Shown piece by piece: positions 42,291 through 52,015 of a stretch of DNA of 64,000 bases. The notes under the pieces are model-generated. The model was not told the DNA's origin, ran no database searches, and saw only the letters and a program-made list of their open reading frames with translations. Source of the stretch: Amblyomma americanum (Eukaryota; Arthropoda; Arachnida; Ixodida; Ixodidae); contig NC_135506.1 in the NCBI RefSeq assembly GCF_052857255.1, positions 78,786,324-78,850,323 of the forward strand. The letters run 5' to 3'. Made by a program: the position numbers and the translations under genes. Each line of letters opens with the position of its first letter. The stretch's first letter is position 1.

Positions 42291-42395
42291 ACTATTACAT
42301 CCCCTTCGCTGCGGCGTTCGGCATGTTTCGTCGAAAAATGTGCTCCACTGTTTCCATCTCCTTACTGCATCCGATTCTCGAATAAAAAAGATCTC

Positions 42396-44390
42396 ATGTG
42401 CCTTCTAGCGCGGCCTCTCTCCCAATGCTCTGAATAATCATTTGCGCCGCAACCTCGTATGTGCTCCCTGTCACCACTGTGTGCTCGCCGGTGCCAGCCG
42501 GCTTGAGCGCATTGTGGTTGAAGCGACGGTCGCGCTTCTCAGTTCTTCCTGACGCTGCATCCACAATAAGTAAGGTGCTCAATCATCTTCGTAGCAAAGC
42601 CGTTCCACAATACAGACATTCAACTGATACAACGGGCGTTTCAGCGAACACTTTCAACATTTTTCAGAAATGGGCTTTTTGGGCTAAAAGACTATTGCGG
42701 CATGGTGTTACCACTGTTGGCGGACACCAGAAAACCGGTGAATCGTCGTCGTAGTAAGTAAATTTTATTAGTTACCTTTTTAACTCCAATTAGCTTAGCC
42801 TTGAAGAAACTTTAGGCATAAGTAAAAACCAGACGTATGCGCTAAAAGAGAAGGAGAGAAATCTCATTAGCAATCGATAAGATACTCAAACTAGCCGAAA
42901 AGTTCTACACCTGAATGTGTGCAACATGCAGGGAAAGCCTGCGAAATCGTTTTGCCCTAACATTTGAATGGCGATGTAAGAATTTTTAGTAGTTGCCTTT
43001 TTAACTAATAAAGTTAGGTGCATAGAATTTCGAGAACGTGATCACCCTCGCCACTGTAGGTCGACAAAATTTGGCTCCATTGTGCTAAAATACATACGCT
43101 CTCGAAAGCATGCAGGCAAAGCAACCCATGCAGTGCACGTAACTAGTCGAAAAAGCCTAATTTTTATTGACAGCGCAAAGTGCAATCGAGCTTTTTTAAT
43201 TCTAAAAACTGATATGGCTTTATTACAGCTAGGTGCCTAACTCTAGTAGTAAAATAGCTAAGTATTCAACATTAGTTCACCAGGTTACTAAAGACGATTC
43301 ACCGGTCTTCTGGTGTCCGCCAACACTGGTAATACTATGCCGCAAAAGGCATATTTTTACCCCAAAAAGCCTATTTTTGACAATTTTTGAAAGTGTTCGC
43401 TGAAACACACACAAGTATGTCCAAGAAGAACGTCTTTCAAAAGGTAAGTGGATTCAGCGACTTTCGGTTTGGTAGTGTTTCGCCCTGAACAGAGGGCCAA
43501 TTTACGAATCTTGAATACCTGCCTTTGTAATCGAGAGAACAGGAAAGTGACGTGGAAGAGCCCCAATAGTGAGACTTAAAATGAAATAGACTTCTTACTA
43601 TGCTCTCACTCTAGCATCGTGCAGTATGTGGAGGTCCTCGGAAAGGTACGTTATAGCGACCACAGATTGGGAAGGCCTCCAATTAGCTCAGACTTGAAGA
43701 AACTAGGCACAGGTTAAAACCTGATGTATACGTTATAAGAAAAGGAGGGCAATCTCATTAGCAATCAATAAGGTACTTAAAGTAGACGAAGCGTTCTACA
43801 CCCGAATGTGAGAAACATGCAGGTAAAGCCTGCGAAATCGTTTCGAGTAAAGCGGCGTCGGCGTTGAGGCTTCTCTGCAGTGCACAGCGATGACCATAGA
43901 GAGGCCCCGCTAATGACATCACATACGACGGCACTACTTTTCCAGCGAATAAACTCGTGTTTCATGGAAGAAAACCAACGCCATTAAAGGTGTATCTTAG
44001 AAAAGTTTCGGGGTATCAGACGACGCAAAGCAGCATGCACGCGAAGGCAGCGGACATCTGAATTTTCGGCACTAATGACGGCACAGCAAGTTTCCACGCA
44101 CTTTCCAAACGCAGTGAGGTTCTAGGAGCTTGAACTTCGTCGCGGTCAATCGACGATTACGTCACCATTTTAAATGCTAGTGCAGAAAAACTCCGGATGC
44201 TTTACCTAGAAGCTCCGTAGATTCGAGCTCTTGCGCCAGAAGGTCAGCTCGAGAGCGCTGAGCCGCCTCCTTCCTGAAATCGGTCGAAAGCACGCCCCGC
44301 CAGGCGCCGCCGGAGCGGTCGCTGATTGGCCGAAAGGTACAACGGGAAAGTAAGTGTAATGCACACGTGCTCTAATCCCTCCGTGTGCGG
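42396..44390. repeat. Inverted-and-direct repeat structure, non-coding
   Basis: Bases 42630-42745 (GTTTCAGCGAACACTTTCAA ... TGTTGGCGGACACCAGAAAA) recur as the reverse complement at 43295-43410. Bases 42785-42960 (CCAATTAGCTTAGxCTTGAA, ATCTCATTAGCAATC, AAAGCCTGCGAAATCG) recur as a direct copy at 43680-43850. No transposase-like frame lies between. It may be a non-autonomous foldback element or a rearranged DNA transposon. Nothing else is recognised up to 44390. Confidence 0.6.
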
Positions 44391-44424
44391 TAGCCCTCCC
44401 CCGTGGTCTTACCCATGCAGAGGA

Positions 44425-44665
44425 AGTTGCGCTTCGGAGGATACGGGTCGGGGTTGCCCTAACTCCAGCTGTGACACGCAAGTGGGCGCATTTCAAAGAT
44501 TTGTATCCCCGCCTCGGGTGTCCAGTCTGCAAGAACAGAGACTGTGAAGCGGATATCCACCACTTGTTGTGGGACTGCCCGGCGCTGAAGTCGACAAGAA
44601 TTCGGCACCTGGCGGCAGTGGGACTCTCACCGGACAATCCGGATTGCTATTTTGCCTGGACACAG
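44425..44665 (+). pseudogene. LINE ORF2 C-terminal fragment
   Basis: The frame reads RIRVGVALTPAVTRKWAHFK, CPVCKNRDCEADIHHLLWDC (C-x2-C-x10-H-x4-C, about 44520-44580), then PALKSTRIRHLAAVGLSPDN. It is the Cys/His tail of a LINE of the RNase H-bearing group, different from the A, B and C tails. It is cut off at about 44690, where LINE F starts on the other strand. Confidence 0.7.
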
Positions 44666-44970
44666 GGTCCATATCAAATCAAATTTTATTTCTGCCTTGA
44701 AAAGGTACAGACAGCAGAGGCGCAGAAAAAGCTGTAAGGTACAGCTTGACAAAGCCGCAGCCCCCTTTAGCTTGGCAGCGGCTTGACAGCCAGGCTTTAT
44801 AAAACAAAGGCAGTTAGTTACCGTATTAAGAGGTATACAATAATGAAACTACCAAATAAAGTGAAACAACATTATACAATATTGAATCGACATTCGCACT
44901 CGACAAACACAGATCGATAGCAAAGAAAAAGATTTTTGACGAACTAAAGAGGTCAAAATTATATGCATAT

Positions 44971-45249
44971 CTATTTAACAGGGAAGGAAGCGTGCACCAC
45001 CCAAGTCTCCGCATACCTTGATGTGTAGCTGGCTTCTCGGGCATGCAATTCAGCAAGGTTTCGTATGTAGTTTACATTTCTACGTGTTTCAAGTTTAAAC
45101 CGGATACATAGACGATATTTATACAAGTTGTGAATTTTTACACCACATTCTAAAAAGATATCTGCGCTTGGAGAGTCCCAGGGGACATTGTAAATAAGAC
45201 GAAGGGACTTTTTCTGTAGAAATGGCAGTAGTTTAATAGGAGTAGACAA
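44971..45249 (-). pseudogene. LINE F C-terminal region
   Basis: STPIKLLPFLQKKSLRLIYN, VPWDSPSADIFLECGVKIHN and YAETWVVHASFPVK follow the pattern LQK(R/K)xxRxI...L..Y......(W)xVxxxR seen at the end of CR1/L2-group ORF2 proteins. No Cys/His tail or RNase H. Ends at a stop at 44971-44973, after which the UTR runs to about 44690. Confidence 0.7.
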
Positions 45250-45373
45250 GAGAATTATAGAGGAGTAGCTTTATTTTTCTTGGAATAACATATCTCAGCA
45301 GGTTTCTGACCCCGGTCAGTTGAGACAGCTTCGTTGCATATGGTCCACATGGTGATCCCAAGTCATGTTGGAA

Positions 45374-45690
45374 TAATCATATTAATTGTTTTTTTGGGGG
45401 AAAGGAAATGGCGCAGTATCTGTCTCATATATCGTTGGACACCTGAACCGCGCCGTAAGGGAAGGGATAAAGGAGGGAGTGAAAGAAGAAAGGAAGAGGT
45501 GCCGTAGTGGAGGGCTCCGGAATAATTTCGACCACCTGGGGATCTTTAACGTGCACTGACATCGCACAGCACACGGGCGCCATAGCGTTTTTCCTCCATA
45601 AAAACGCTGCCGCCGCGGTCGGGCTCGAACCCGGGAACTCGGGCTCAGTAGTCGAGCGCCCTAACCACTGAGCCACCGCGGCGGGTGTAA
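45374..45690 (-). mobile_element. Full-length Ruka-like SINE in LINE F
   Basis: Complete minus-strand SINE with head GCCGCGGTGGCTCAG. Exact 11-bp duplication TCATGTTGGAA at 45363-45373 and 45691-45701. The B box region reads GGGTTCGAGCCC. Confidence 0.95.
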
Positions 45691-46081
45691 TCATGTTGGA
45701 AGAAAAAACTGTTCCTAGGAATTTAAATTGTTCAACCAAATCTATACACCACGAGCTTAGTTTATTCTCGATGGAGGAACGAAGCACTTTATTTTTAGGA
45801 CGAGAAATAAGAGCTTGTGTTTTCTTATCATTTATACGCATACATTTGGATTCAGACCATTTTTGTAATTCAAACATGGTTTCATTGCATTCCTGAACAA
45901 AGAGATCAAGATCATTTCCAGTAAAAAATATGCTTGTGTCATCAGCATAAATAATAAATTTCGCAGTGGAGTTAATGTTAGATATATCACTTAGATACAT
46001 ATTAAAGAGTAATGGTCCCAATATACTGCTTTGTGGGACACCAGAAGTAACACGTTTTAGTTCAGATATATCATCGTTCAC
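45425..46081 (-). pseudogene. LINE F reverse transcriptase, middle part fused to SINE
   Basis: LINE residues come first: VTSGVPQSSILGPLLFNMYL (motif B; the usual Gly of PQGS is Ser), then FIIYADDTSIFFTGND (motif C intact), INDKKTQALISRPKN and FKFLGTVFSSNM. The frame then runs into SINE-encoded residues from PAAVAQWLGRST onward, an artefact of the insertion. LINE sequence resumes at 45373 as TWDHHVDHM. Predicted inactive because of 5' truncation, the SINE and the missing fingers. Confidence 0.85.
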
Positions 46082-46089
46082 TTCTTGAT

Positions 46090-46529
46090 TTCATCAAATC
46101 AGGCCACCTTTTTCGGCGGCGGGTACCAGCCGTGGCCGGAAAGGGACTTCATCGAGAGGACGTCAGGTCCTCCCATCTTCCCTCTTTTTTGTCGCCTTCT
46201 TTACCAGTCCGCCGCACGGCCAAGCCAGACGGTAAGGGGTTGCAGATCCAGCAACCAATAGCCAGCAATTTTGGGAGAACCAAATAAATGGTTGGGGGGG
46301 GGGGGGGGGCGAAGGCTCCTGTTCCGTGTTGTGTTCATTTCGCTTTTCCGCTGCGCCACCGTGAGAACGGCCGCGTGTGGTGTGCAACACCGGGAGCTCG
46401 GAGTTCGCGGCCGAGACCTCAAAGGCGGCTCAGCGGCCTAGTAAGAACCCCCACATGAGAGAGGCTGTAGAGTTCAGCAATAGGCGTGAATCAGCTAGTT
46501 GTGACCTTGAGCGTACCAGAAGCTTAGAA
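46090..46529. other. Unclassified, contains poly-G tract
   Basis: A 16- to 18-base G run at about 46292-46309 follows CCAAATAAATGGTT. The block from 46100 to 46420 has the look of an LTR or UTR fragment (AATAAA, GC-rich ends), but I cannot assign it. Confidence 0.35.
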
Positions 46530-46995
46530 GAACGCTAACGTTATTTTAATTCAAAAGAAAGGAGCCGTCAAGGACATATTACAGACTGATCAGCTTACGG
46601 CCTGTTGCTTGAAAGGTAATTTACGAAGGTAATCGCTAATGTAGTCACGGAAAATGCTAGATTTAATAAGCCAAATAATCAGGCAGGCTTCGTAAAACAT
46701 ACTCAACAATAAATAGACCATATTCACGCTATAGCAGCGAGGTGATAGAGGAATGCGAAGAATTATAACCTACCCTTATGTAGCTTTCTTTGATTACGAG
46801 AAAGCATTCGATTCAGTGGAATCTTCAGCAGTCATACAGGAAATGCGTAATCAGGAGGTAGAAGAGTCTGATGTGAAAATACTGGAAGATGTCTATAACA
46901 ACTACAGAACTACCATAGTCCTTCATAAAGTCAGCAATGGAATTCCAGTAAGGAAGGGTGTAAGTCAGGGAGACATGAATGATGTCAATGCTTGT
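46530..46995 (+). pseudogene. RTE-clade LINE reverse transcriptase fragment
   Basis: Upstream frames give FTKVIANVVTENARFNKPNN, QAGFVKHTQ and DHIHAI. The open frame at 46753 then reads YVAFFDYEKAFDSVESSAVI, SDVKILEDVYNNYRTTIVLH and GIPVRKGVSQGDM. The patterns FTKIIANR, NQxxEQAGFRxG, DYEKAFDSV (motif A Asp) and RKGVRQGD (motif B) are typical of RTE elements. Truncated at both ends before the YADD box, with several frameshifts. Confidence 0.85.
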
Positions 46996-47019
46996 TATAG
47001 TAATGGAAGCGGATGCCGA

Positions 47020-47236
47020 AACGGGTCACCGACATCCCTAAAGGAGGGCGCGGGAAGGGGTGCCCAGAAAGTACACGTTGCTTGCAGGAGTTAGACTGGC
47101 TCCTCCTCTCTTTGAAATGTGGGGGAGCGTTTATTATCTTCCCTTACTCTTTTTTCCCGTGCAACTGGGTGCCGCTGAGAAGGCCCCTGCGGTGTCCTTC
47201 GCCTCTGCTGCTGCTGGGGAATCGTCACACCCCTCC
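47020..47236 (-). repeat. Partial LTR
   Basis: Starts TGTGACG right after a purine-rich tract, as 3' LTRs do after the polypurine tract, and contains a polyadenylation-like AATAAA. The end of the LTR (CA) is not identified. Confidence 0.55.
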
Positions 47237-47294
47237 CTTTGTTGTGAAGCCCTGCTGCACGGCACTGGGGATGAGCGGTGCCTTGTTTACGCCT

Positions 47295-47960
47295 CTATAG
47301 TCCGAAGTAGATAACAGGCTTCCGGACCCGGGTAGACCGACGAAGCTGGGGGTGCAAAGGGGCCGCACTTGAATGCTGTTGCCGGGCCGAGGCTGTTATA
47401 GACGGCTCGGTGCTTAATGAGCATCGAGGTGGGGACGGCTGTTTCGTGTCCGCTGCCGCTGCTAGTGCAGGAAGAGGCTGCTCTTCGTCTAAGAGAACGC
47501 CGGGCGTCCTTCGCGGTCGCCCGTGGTCCGCGTGCCTGTTCCACAGTGTTCCGTCTTCGAGTTTTATTTCAAGCAACGAAGAACTTGTGGGATGGCGAAC
47601 CGTTCCGGCAATCCAAGCTAGGCCTTGTCGGAAGTTTCGAACAAAGACGGGCTCGCCGGACGAAAGCAAACAGCTTTTGCGTACGTTTCTGTCGACGCGC
47701 ATCTTTTGCTTAGGCCCAGGTGCATTCGTTGAATGGGCGTTTGCAGCTGCACGCCCATGAGGAGCTCAGCGGGAGGGGATCCAGTGCGGCGTTGTTCTGT
47801 AGGAAAGCAGGATCCTGTCGATGTTAGTTTGGAAATCTCCAGGCGCTGCCTTCTTGAGTTCCCCTTGTCACAGCCACAGCGGTGATCGTACGCTGTGCAA
47901 AACGTTCTGGTTGGAAAGTGCTGATAGAGCTCTGTGATGCTGGCGTGCCACAGGTGGCAA
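47295..47960 (-). pseudogene. Gypsy-like integrase C-terminal part
   Basis: The open frame 47702-47295 reads GEPVFVRNFRQGLAWIAGTV, LLEIKLEDGTLWNRHADHGR and LRRSTRVRKPVIYFGL-stop. These match the GDxVxVRNF...W.PG and RHxDH...RRSxRxRKPxxR pattern at the end of Gypsy-type Pol. Upstream, in shifting frames, are LLSYRTTPH and SPPAELLMGVQLQT (family SYRxTPHxxTGxSPAELLxGR), about 47715-47800. Two or more frameshifts. Confidence 0.8.
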
Positions 47961-48060
47961 GTATCTCCACAGTATGTCATCGGTAGCCGTGTTGGCGATC
48001 GTGCTCGTCGTAGTAACTGCAGCTGGTGCCATCGGTGTCCCGCCAAGTATATTGTGGATT

Positions 48061-49211
48061 TCGTAATGTTTGTGTTGTCTCAGTTCCTGTAAAACATTGG
48101 CTGTAGGTATTACTAGGTGTCATGTTTTTAAAACTTTACAGGTTGCCCGAGCACCGGCTGCGGTTAGTGCTGCAGTATTCTTGTGTCGGTACAATTTTTA
48201 GGTAGGGTTTTTATGTATTAATACTATAATTGAATGCGTTGCAGCAGCGCGTAGAACCTTGCGGTCTATTGTGTTGATCAATCTGTTCGTGTTCGTTGCT
48301 GATTTTCATTTCGTGGATGCGGATGTATACCATTAACGGTTCTTATGTTCGTGAGCATGCTTGCATTGACAGTGTCAGCGTTGCCATGTTCACTATTTAA
48401 ATTGCGCATAATTCTTACTGTGTTCTCGGCCCACGCCCACGTTTTTGTTCTGGCTGTGATGGCTGTGTTGCGTTCACTGAATTTGTTGCTCTGGGGGCTG
48501 GTGTCGATGTGTAGCATTGGCAAGATGGGGGACGCCGCCGGCATGAAAAACAGCAGCAGTGCAAGGTGCTCCTGAAAACTGGCAGATTGCTGGCACCATG
48601 AAGAACAAGACAAGCGTCGCTGTGGGCAATAAAGGTGGCTGTCGGTGGCAGAAAGACTGGCTCAATCCTGCAGACGCCGGGCTGCGGCTTTGAGCGAGAG
48701 GCTCGGCTCCGGGAAGCGGTTCAGTCGGCTTGTGAGCCAGCTGCGCTCAGGGTCTTGACTGCCTGCAGAAATAAGAGATACAGACTTTCTAAATGTTGTT
48801 CATTCATCAACAGTTTACACAGCTTCCTAGCCGCACTTCCATAATACACTGATGGAACATATCGAAACCGGAAACGTGCGTTAAGATAGTCCGAATTTAT
48901 CCAGTTGCTATATTCTGACCTCCATGTTACTAGAACGCGCATGGCGACCGCGTGCCACCTGTCGACACCACCGCGAAACGAAATGCATGGCAACCATTGG
49001 CGCAGCAGACGCAGCATACGCAGGCGACGCACCAGTGCAGAGCTACGAAGCTGACGACCGCGACGCATGCCACGGCGCATGCGCGCGCCTGTGATATGCG
49101 GAAGAAAGCGTCCGGCATCAATCAACATGGGCACCACGACCACGGATATCGGAGCTGCGGCAGGGCGGGGAATTGCTGCCAGCGCCAAAGCTAAAGCCAA
49201 AGGCAAAACCG
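48061..49211. other. No recognisable gene
   Basis: A minus-strand frame at 48721-49221 reads like a signal peptide at its start, but it has no ATG (GTG only) and its start overlaps a SINE, so I do not call it. Bases 48278-48613 have a frame without motifs. Confidence 0.4.
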
Positions 49212-49320
49212 ATCGCCACACCAGAGTCCTCTACTACGGCAACTCTTTCGCTTCTTAATTCCGAGCATGTTGAGGTGTCCGCCTATAGAATGATACACAC
49301 CTGCTGCGCCTCTCCTATTT
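49212..49320 (+). mobile_element. Diverged SINE 3' half
   Basis: AGAGTCCTCTACTACGGCA, then TGAGGTGTCCGCCTATAGAA and CTGCGCCTCTCC follow the order of the SINE 3' half. Confidence 0.6.
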
Positions 49321-49930
49321 CTTTCTCCATGTCAGCAGGGCAAGCCGTCTCGACACTCATTGAGGACATCACGCTGCTATCTCACGATTTACTCACAGCT
49401 GATTTTTGATGGCTGCACAGACAATTTAGCCTGCCGATGGTTCATATGCTCTAAAAAGCGTCAATGAAAATTTCAGTAGTTTAGTGCAAGCATGTGACGA
49501 AAGCGGATGGAACAGACAATACGAGCCACATCTGGTTCATGTCCAACCAATCGGCGTGGACCGAAGTGGGTGGTTACAGACCATGGGCCATGCTTGCAGC
49601 CCTAGTCCTCAGCGGGTTGTTAGCAGACTAGCGGATTGTGCTGCACGCGCACCGTGATCCTGCAGAGCAGATCTTCGAACTCCAAACTCGAATATAGTAT
49701 GCCGATGAAAACGAATGCCCTGTAAATGTTATCGCATTTTAGTGATGAACAAATATGATAATGGTGGTCTAGTGGCAGCTCTAGCGTGACATCCACAAGA
49801 CTTCCGCAACAAGGGACCAACGGCAGAGCACAAATAGAACGAAAATGAACCGCTGCGTTGAACCCAGCCTTGATAGAATGGATACAAGCTTCTCCTAGCT
49901 TGGTGACTGGCTTTTATGGTGGCGAAATGC
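49321..49930. other. No recognisable gene
   Basis: No domain, repeat or RNA gene recognised. Confidence 0.4.
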
Positions 49931-49937
49931 TATATAG
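49931..49937 (+). promoter_or_regulatory. TATA-like box upstream of small ORF
   Basis: TATATAG lies 60 bases before the ATG at 49997, a plausible distance for a short 5' UTR. Only its position relative to the ORF and polyA signal makes it notable. Confidence 0.35.
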
Positions 49938-49996
49938 AAAATGATGTTTCACTCTGCCTTGTGTAAAAAGGCAAGGAATTTGGGCAATGATCAGTC

Positions 49997-50242
49997 ATGA
50001 TTAAGGTTTGCCTCGTCACCGCCGCTATCTGCTTCACGACAGCCGCATTCAGACCGGCTGTGTCACAGCGACTGCGCTCCGTCCATTCGTCGCGCAGGAT
50101 CTCCGATTTCTCTCCACAGATGGCGTTAGAGCGATTAAGCCTCGTCAGGAGTCACAAACACGTCTCCGTGCGCTGTCCTTCGTCAGCGGTGGCGGTAGGC
50201 CAGTGCATCATAGGCATGAGTCATTCTATGCAAATGTCTTGA
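49997..50242 (+). CDS. Candidate small secreted protein, unknown family
   Basis: An 81-codon frame from ATG opens with a Lys, a hydrophobic stretch and a possible cleavage region (MIKVCLVTAAICFTTAAFRP), which looks like a signal peptide. The mature part would be basic and low in Cys (two after the leader), so it does not match knottin-, Kunitz- or defensin-type patterns. A TATA-like box lies at 49931 and AATAAA at 50317-50322, which would make a compact intronless transcript of about 370 bases. I recognise no family. The overlapping 131-codon frame at 50008 has no ATG. It may be chance; coding bias is not evident. Confidence 0.3.
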   Translation: MIKVCLVTAAICFTTAAFRPAVSQRLRSVHSSRRISDFSPQMALERLSLVRSHKHVSVRCPSSAVAVGQCIIGMSHSMQMS

Positions 50243-50316
50243 GCGCCTGTCAACTCCTGTGTGACGCCATCCTCAGGGCCTCCATAACCGTAGGCAGCTA
50301 CCAACTGCAGAGCACC

Positions 50317-50322
50317 AATAAA
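50317..50322 (+). terminator. AATAAA polyadenylation-like signal
   Basis: AATAAA 75 bases after the stop of the 49997 ORF. Such hexamers are common in this AT-moderate DNA, so on its own it proves little. Confidence 0.3.
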
Positions 50323-50543
50323 ATGAAAATGACTTTAAACGCTACAAATGATACTCTGTCATGGCCCTTACACCCTTTTTTCATTGCTCCTCCACCCCTA
50401 TAGGCAGCGAAGTTCATGACTGACCTCTCGTCACGCTCCGACAAAACGATGTCGTCTCAAGCTTACTACTAGCTTAGCGTTGAAGCACACTCACTCAAGC
50501 CAGAAGCATGTAGTTCAGGCATGCCGAATCCAGGTTGCCTAAG

Positions 50544-50933
50544 ATGCGCCGCCGCACCAAGGCAGAGGTCTCAGTGGCCAATGAATATGGAGGTGGAACC
50601 CTTCCCAGCACCCTGTTGGCTTCTAACATGAGCAGCGAAGCCACCTACCCGTACGAAGGCCCTCGAGAGGGCGCTGGTGTACGTGGCACGCGGTCAGGTG
50701 CCGTCGCTGTCGTCTTCTGCAAAGAAAAAAGGTGTAATTCATTACCACATTCAGATCCACCGACAAGCCACTCCAGCCAACACGAAAACAATCATAGAGA
50801 ACCAATGGCCACCACTGCGGAGAACATTACTTGTGGGGAGCGTGCTTCAAACGTAACAGAGATATCGGGCCCCTCACCAGTATTGATAAATGATCAGAGA
50901 GCACCCCGCGCTAGAATGTCGGGGGCTGAATGA
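50544..50933 (+). CDS. Hypothetical ORF, 129 codons
   Basis: Open from ATG 50544 (MRRRTKAEVSVANEYGGGTL) to a stop at 50931. It is hydrophilic, with an acidic middle (SSEATYPYEGPREGAGVRGT) and an Asn/His/Thr-rich end. No recognised motif, signal peptide or membrane segment. It could be an exon or a remnant of a transposon ORF; equally it may be chance. Confidence 0.22.
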   Translation: MRRRTKAEVSVANEYGGGTLPSTLLASNMSSEATYPYEGPREGAGVRGTRSGAVAVVFCKEKRCNSLPHSDPPTSHSSQHENNHREPMATTAENITCGERASNVTEISGPSPVLINDQRAPRARMSGAE

Positions 50934-51686
50934 ATCAGAAGCACACAACTATTTTTTTCAGCGGTGGTATTTCCCTTTTTACCTGTGTCTTGTCACTAGA
51001 GAGCCCTCTTCGATGGAGCCAGACTTTATCAGCGGCAAGTTGTCTGGCCTAACAAGCTTTAAGCTCCATTAGACTTTGACAGCTTAATGTGCAGACATTC
51101 CGTAAATCAGCGGCACTTATGAAAAGATCGGCGCAATCTCATCCTTTTATCACTCACCATTGGATTGTGGGCATTCAGGTCGGCAGCGTCCACACCATGG
51201 CTCTCTCTCTTAGGCCTTGGGCGAGGAGGGTGCACAGGTAACCAGGCAGGGCCGCAGGTGGAGCAGCGATAGAGCGGCTGAAGCGCGTATGCTTTACGGA
51301 ACAATGAGTCTTCTTGGACAACGCGGCCTGCGTCCGGAACCTAGCCTAATGAGGGGCAGAGAATTCAATGCGGACGCCTCGATGTCCTGGCAGTGCCCTG
51401 TCGTCGTTTTTGTTACCCTGAGGTTGGTAATGGTGTGTACCCACTGTACCCTCCAGTGCCCAACATGCTCGCCCTATGGTGCCTGGCTTTAGAACTAGAC
51501 ATCTCTGTCAACGTCTCGGGTGGTTACACGTGTAGTCATAGCCATTCAAATGGATGTGGCTGTCTTGGCACGGGCTTGTCTTTGTGAGCTACTACTTAGC
51601 TGTAGCTGTCTTTTGGTTAGTAATATGTGCAGGAAGGGTCGTGTGGTAGGCGTGTTGTCATTCCTGCTCCTATAGATACTGCTGAA
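50934..51686. other. No recognisable gene
   Basis: No domain or repeat recognised between the hypothetical ORF and the SINE. Confidence 0.4.
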
Positions 51687-52015
51687 CCCACCGCGGTGGC
51701 TCAGTGGTTAGGGCGCTCGACTACTAATCCGGAGTTCCCGGTTTCGAACGTTTGAACCCGACCGCGGCTGCCGCGTTTTTATGGAGGAAAAACGCTAAAG
51801 CGCCCGTGTGCTGTGCGAAGTCAGTGCACGTTAAAGATCTCCAGGTGGTCGAAATTATTCCGGAGCCCTCCACTATGGCAGCTCTTTCTTCCTTTCTCCT
51901 TTCACTCCCTCCTTTATTCCTTTCTTTAGGACGCGGTTCAGGTGTCCAACGATATATGAGACGGATACTGGGCCATTTCCTTTCCCCTAAAACCAATTAT
52001 TATTATTAATATTAT
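51687..52015 (+). mobile_element. Full-length Ruka-like SINE with altered B box
   Basis: Head TGGCTCAGTGGTTAGGGCGC, complete body and a long ATT tail. The B box region carries an extra 9 bases (TTTCGAACGTTTGAACCCG instead of GTTCGAACCCG), a local duplication that would impair Pol III initiation. No convincing target duplication. Confidence 0.93.

Larger units (their letters stand above)
39836..42395 (+). mobile_element. LINE family E, heavily decayed
   Basis: An endonuclease-like segment (41113-41433) and a terminal ORF2 segment (42084-42290) lie on the same strand, followed by an AATAAA near 42382. RT is missing, so the element has large internal deletions. The stretch 39840-41100 has basic Arg/Ser/Lys-rich peptides that could be ORF1, but no zinc knuckle is visible. 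Element limits are estimates. Confidence 0.5.
44690..46085 (-). mobile_element. LINE family F (CR1/L2-like), 5'-truncated, split by SINE
   Basis: Minus-strand element with RT motif B, a YADD box and a C-terminal region without RNase H, fitting the CR1/L2 group rather than the I group. It begins at the middle of RT (46085) and ends near 44690. The SINE at 45374-45690 interrupts it, and the LINE protein continues across the empty site. Confidence 0.8.
47020..48060 (-). mobile_element. Gypsy-like LTR retrotransposon remnant
   Basis: The minus strand holds the integrase C-terminus, then a purine-rich tract (AAAGGGAGGGGTG) and an LTR beginning TGTGACGATTCC near 47236 that contains AATAAA near 47150. 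Protease, RT and RNase H are not seen in the window, and no second LTR was found. The LTR is cut off near 47020, next to the RTE fragment. Confidence 0.75.

Noticed and set aside
46201..46422. Minus-strand Pro/Arg-rich ORF over the poly-G tract
   Set aside because: Driven by a homopolymer run and GC-rich flanks.
48721..49221. Minus-strand ORF of 166 codons with a leader-like start (MWRSVLPLALALALAAIP)
   Set aside because: The first codon is GTG, there is an in-frame stop just upstream and no ATG, and the start overlaps a diverged SINE fragment.
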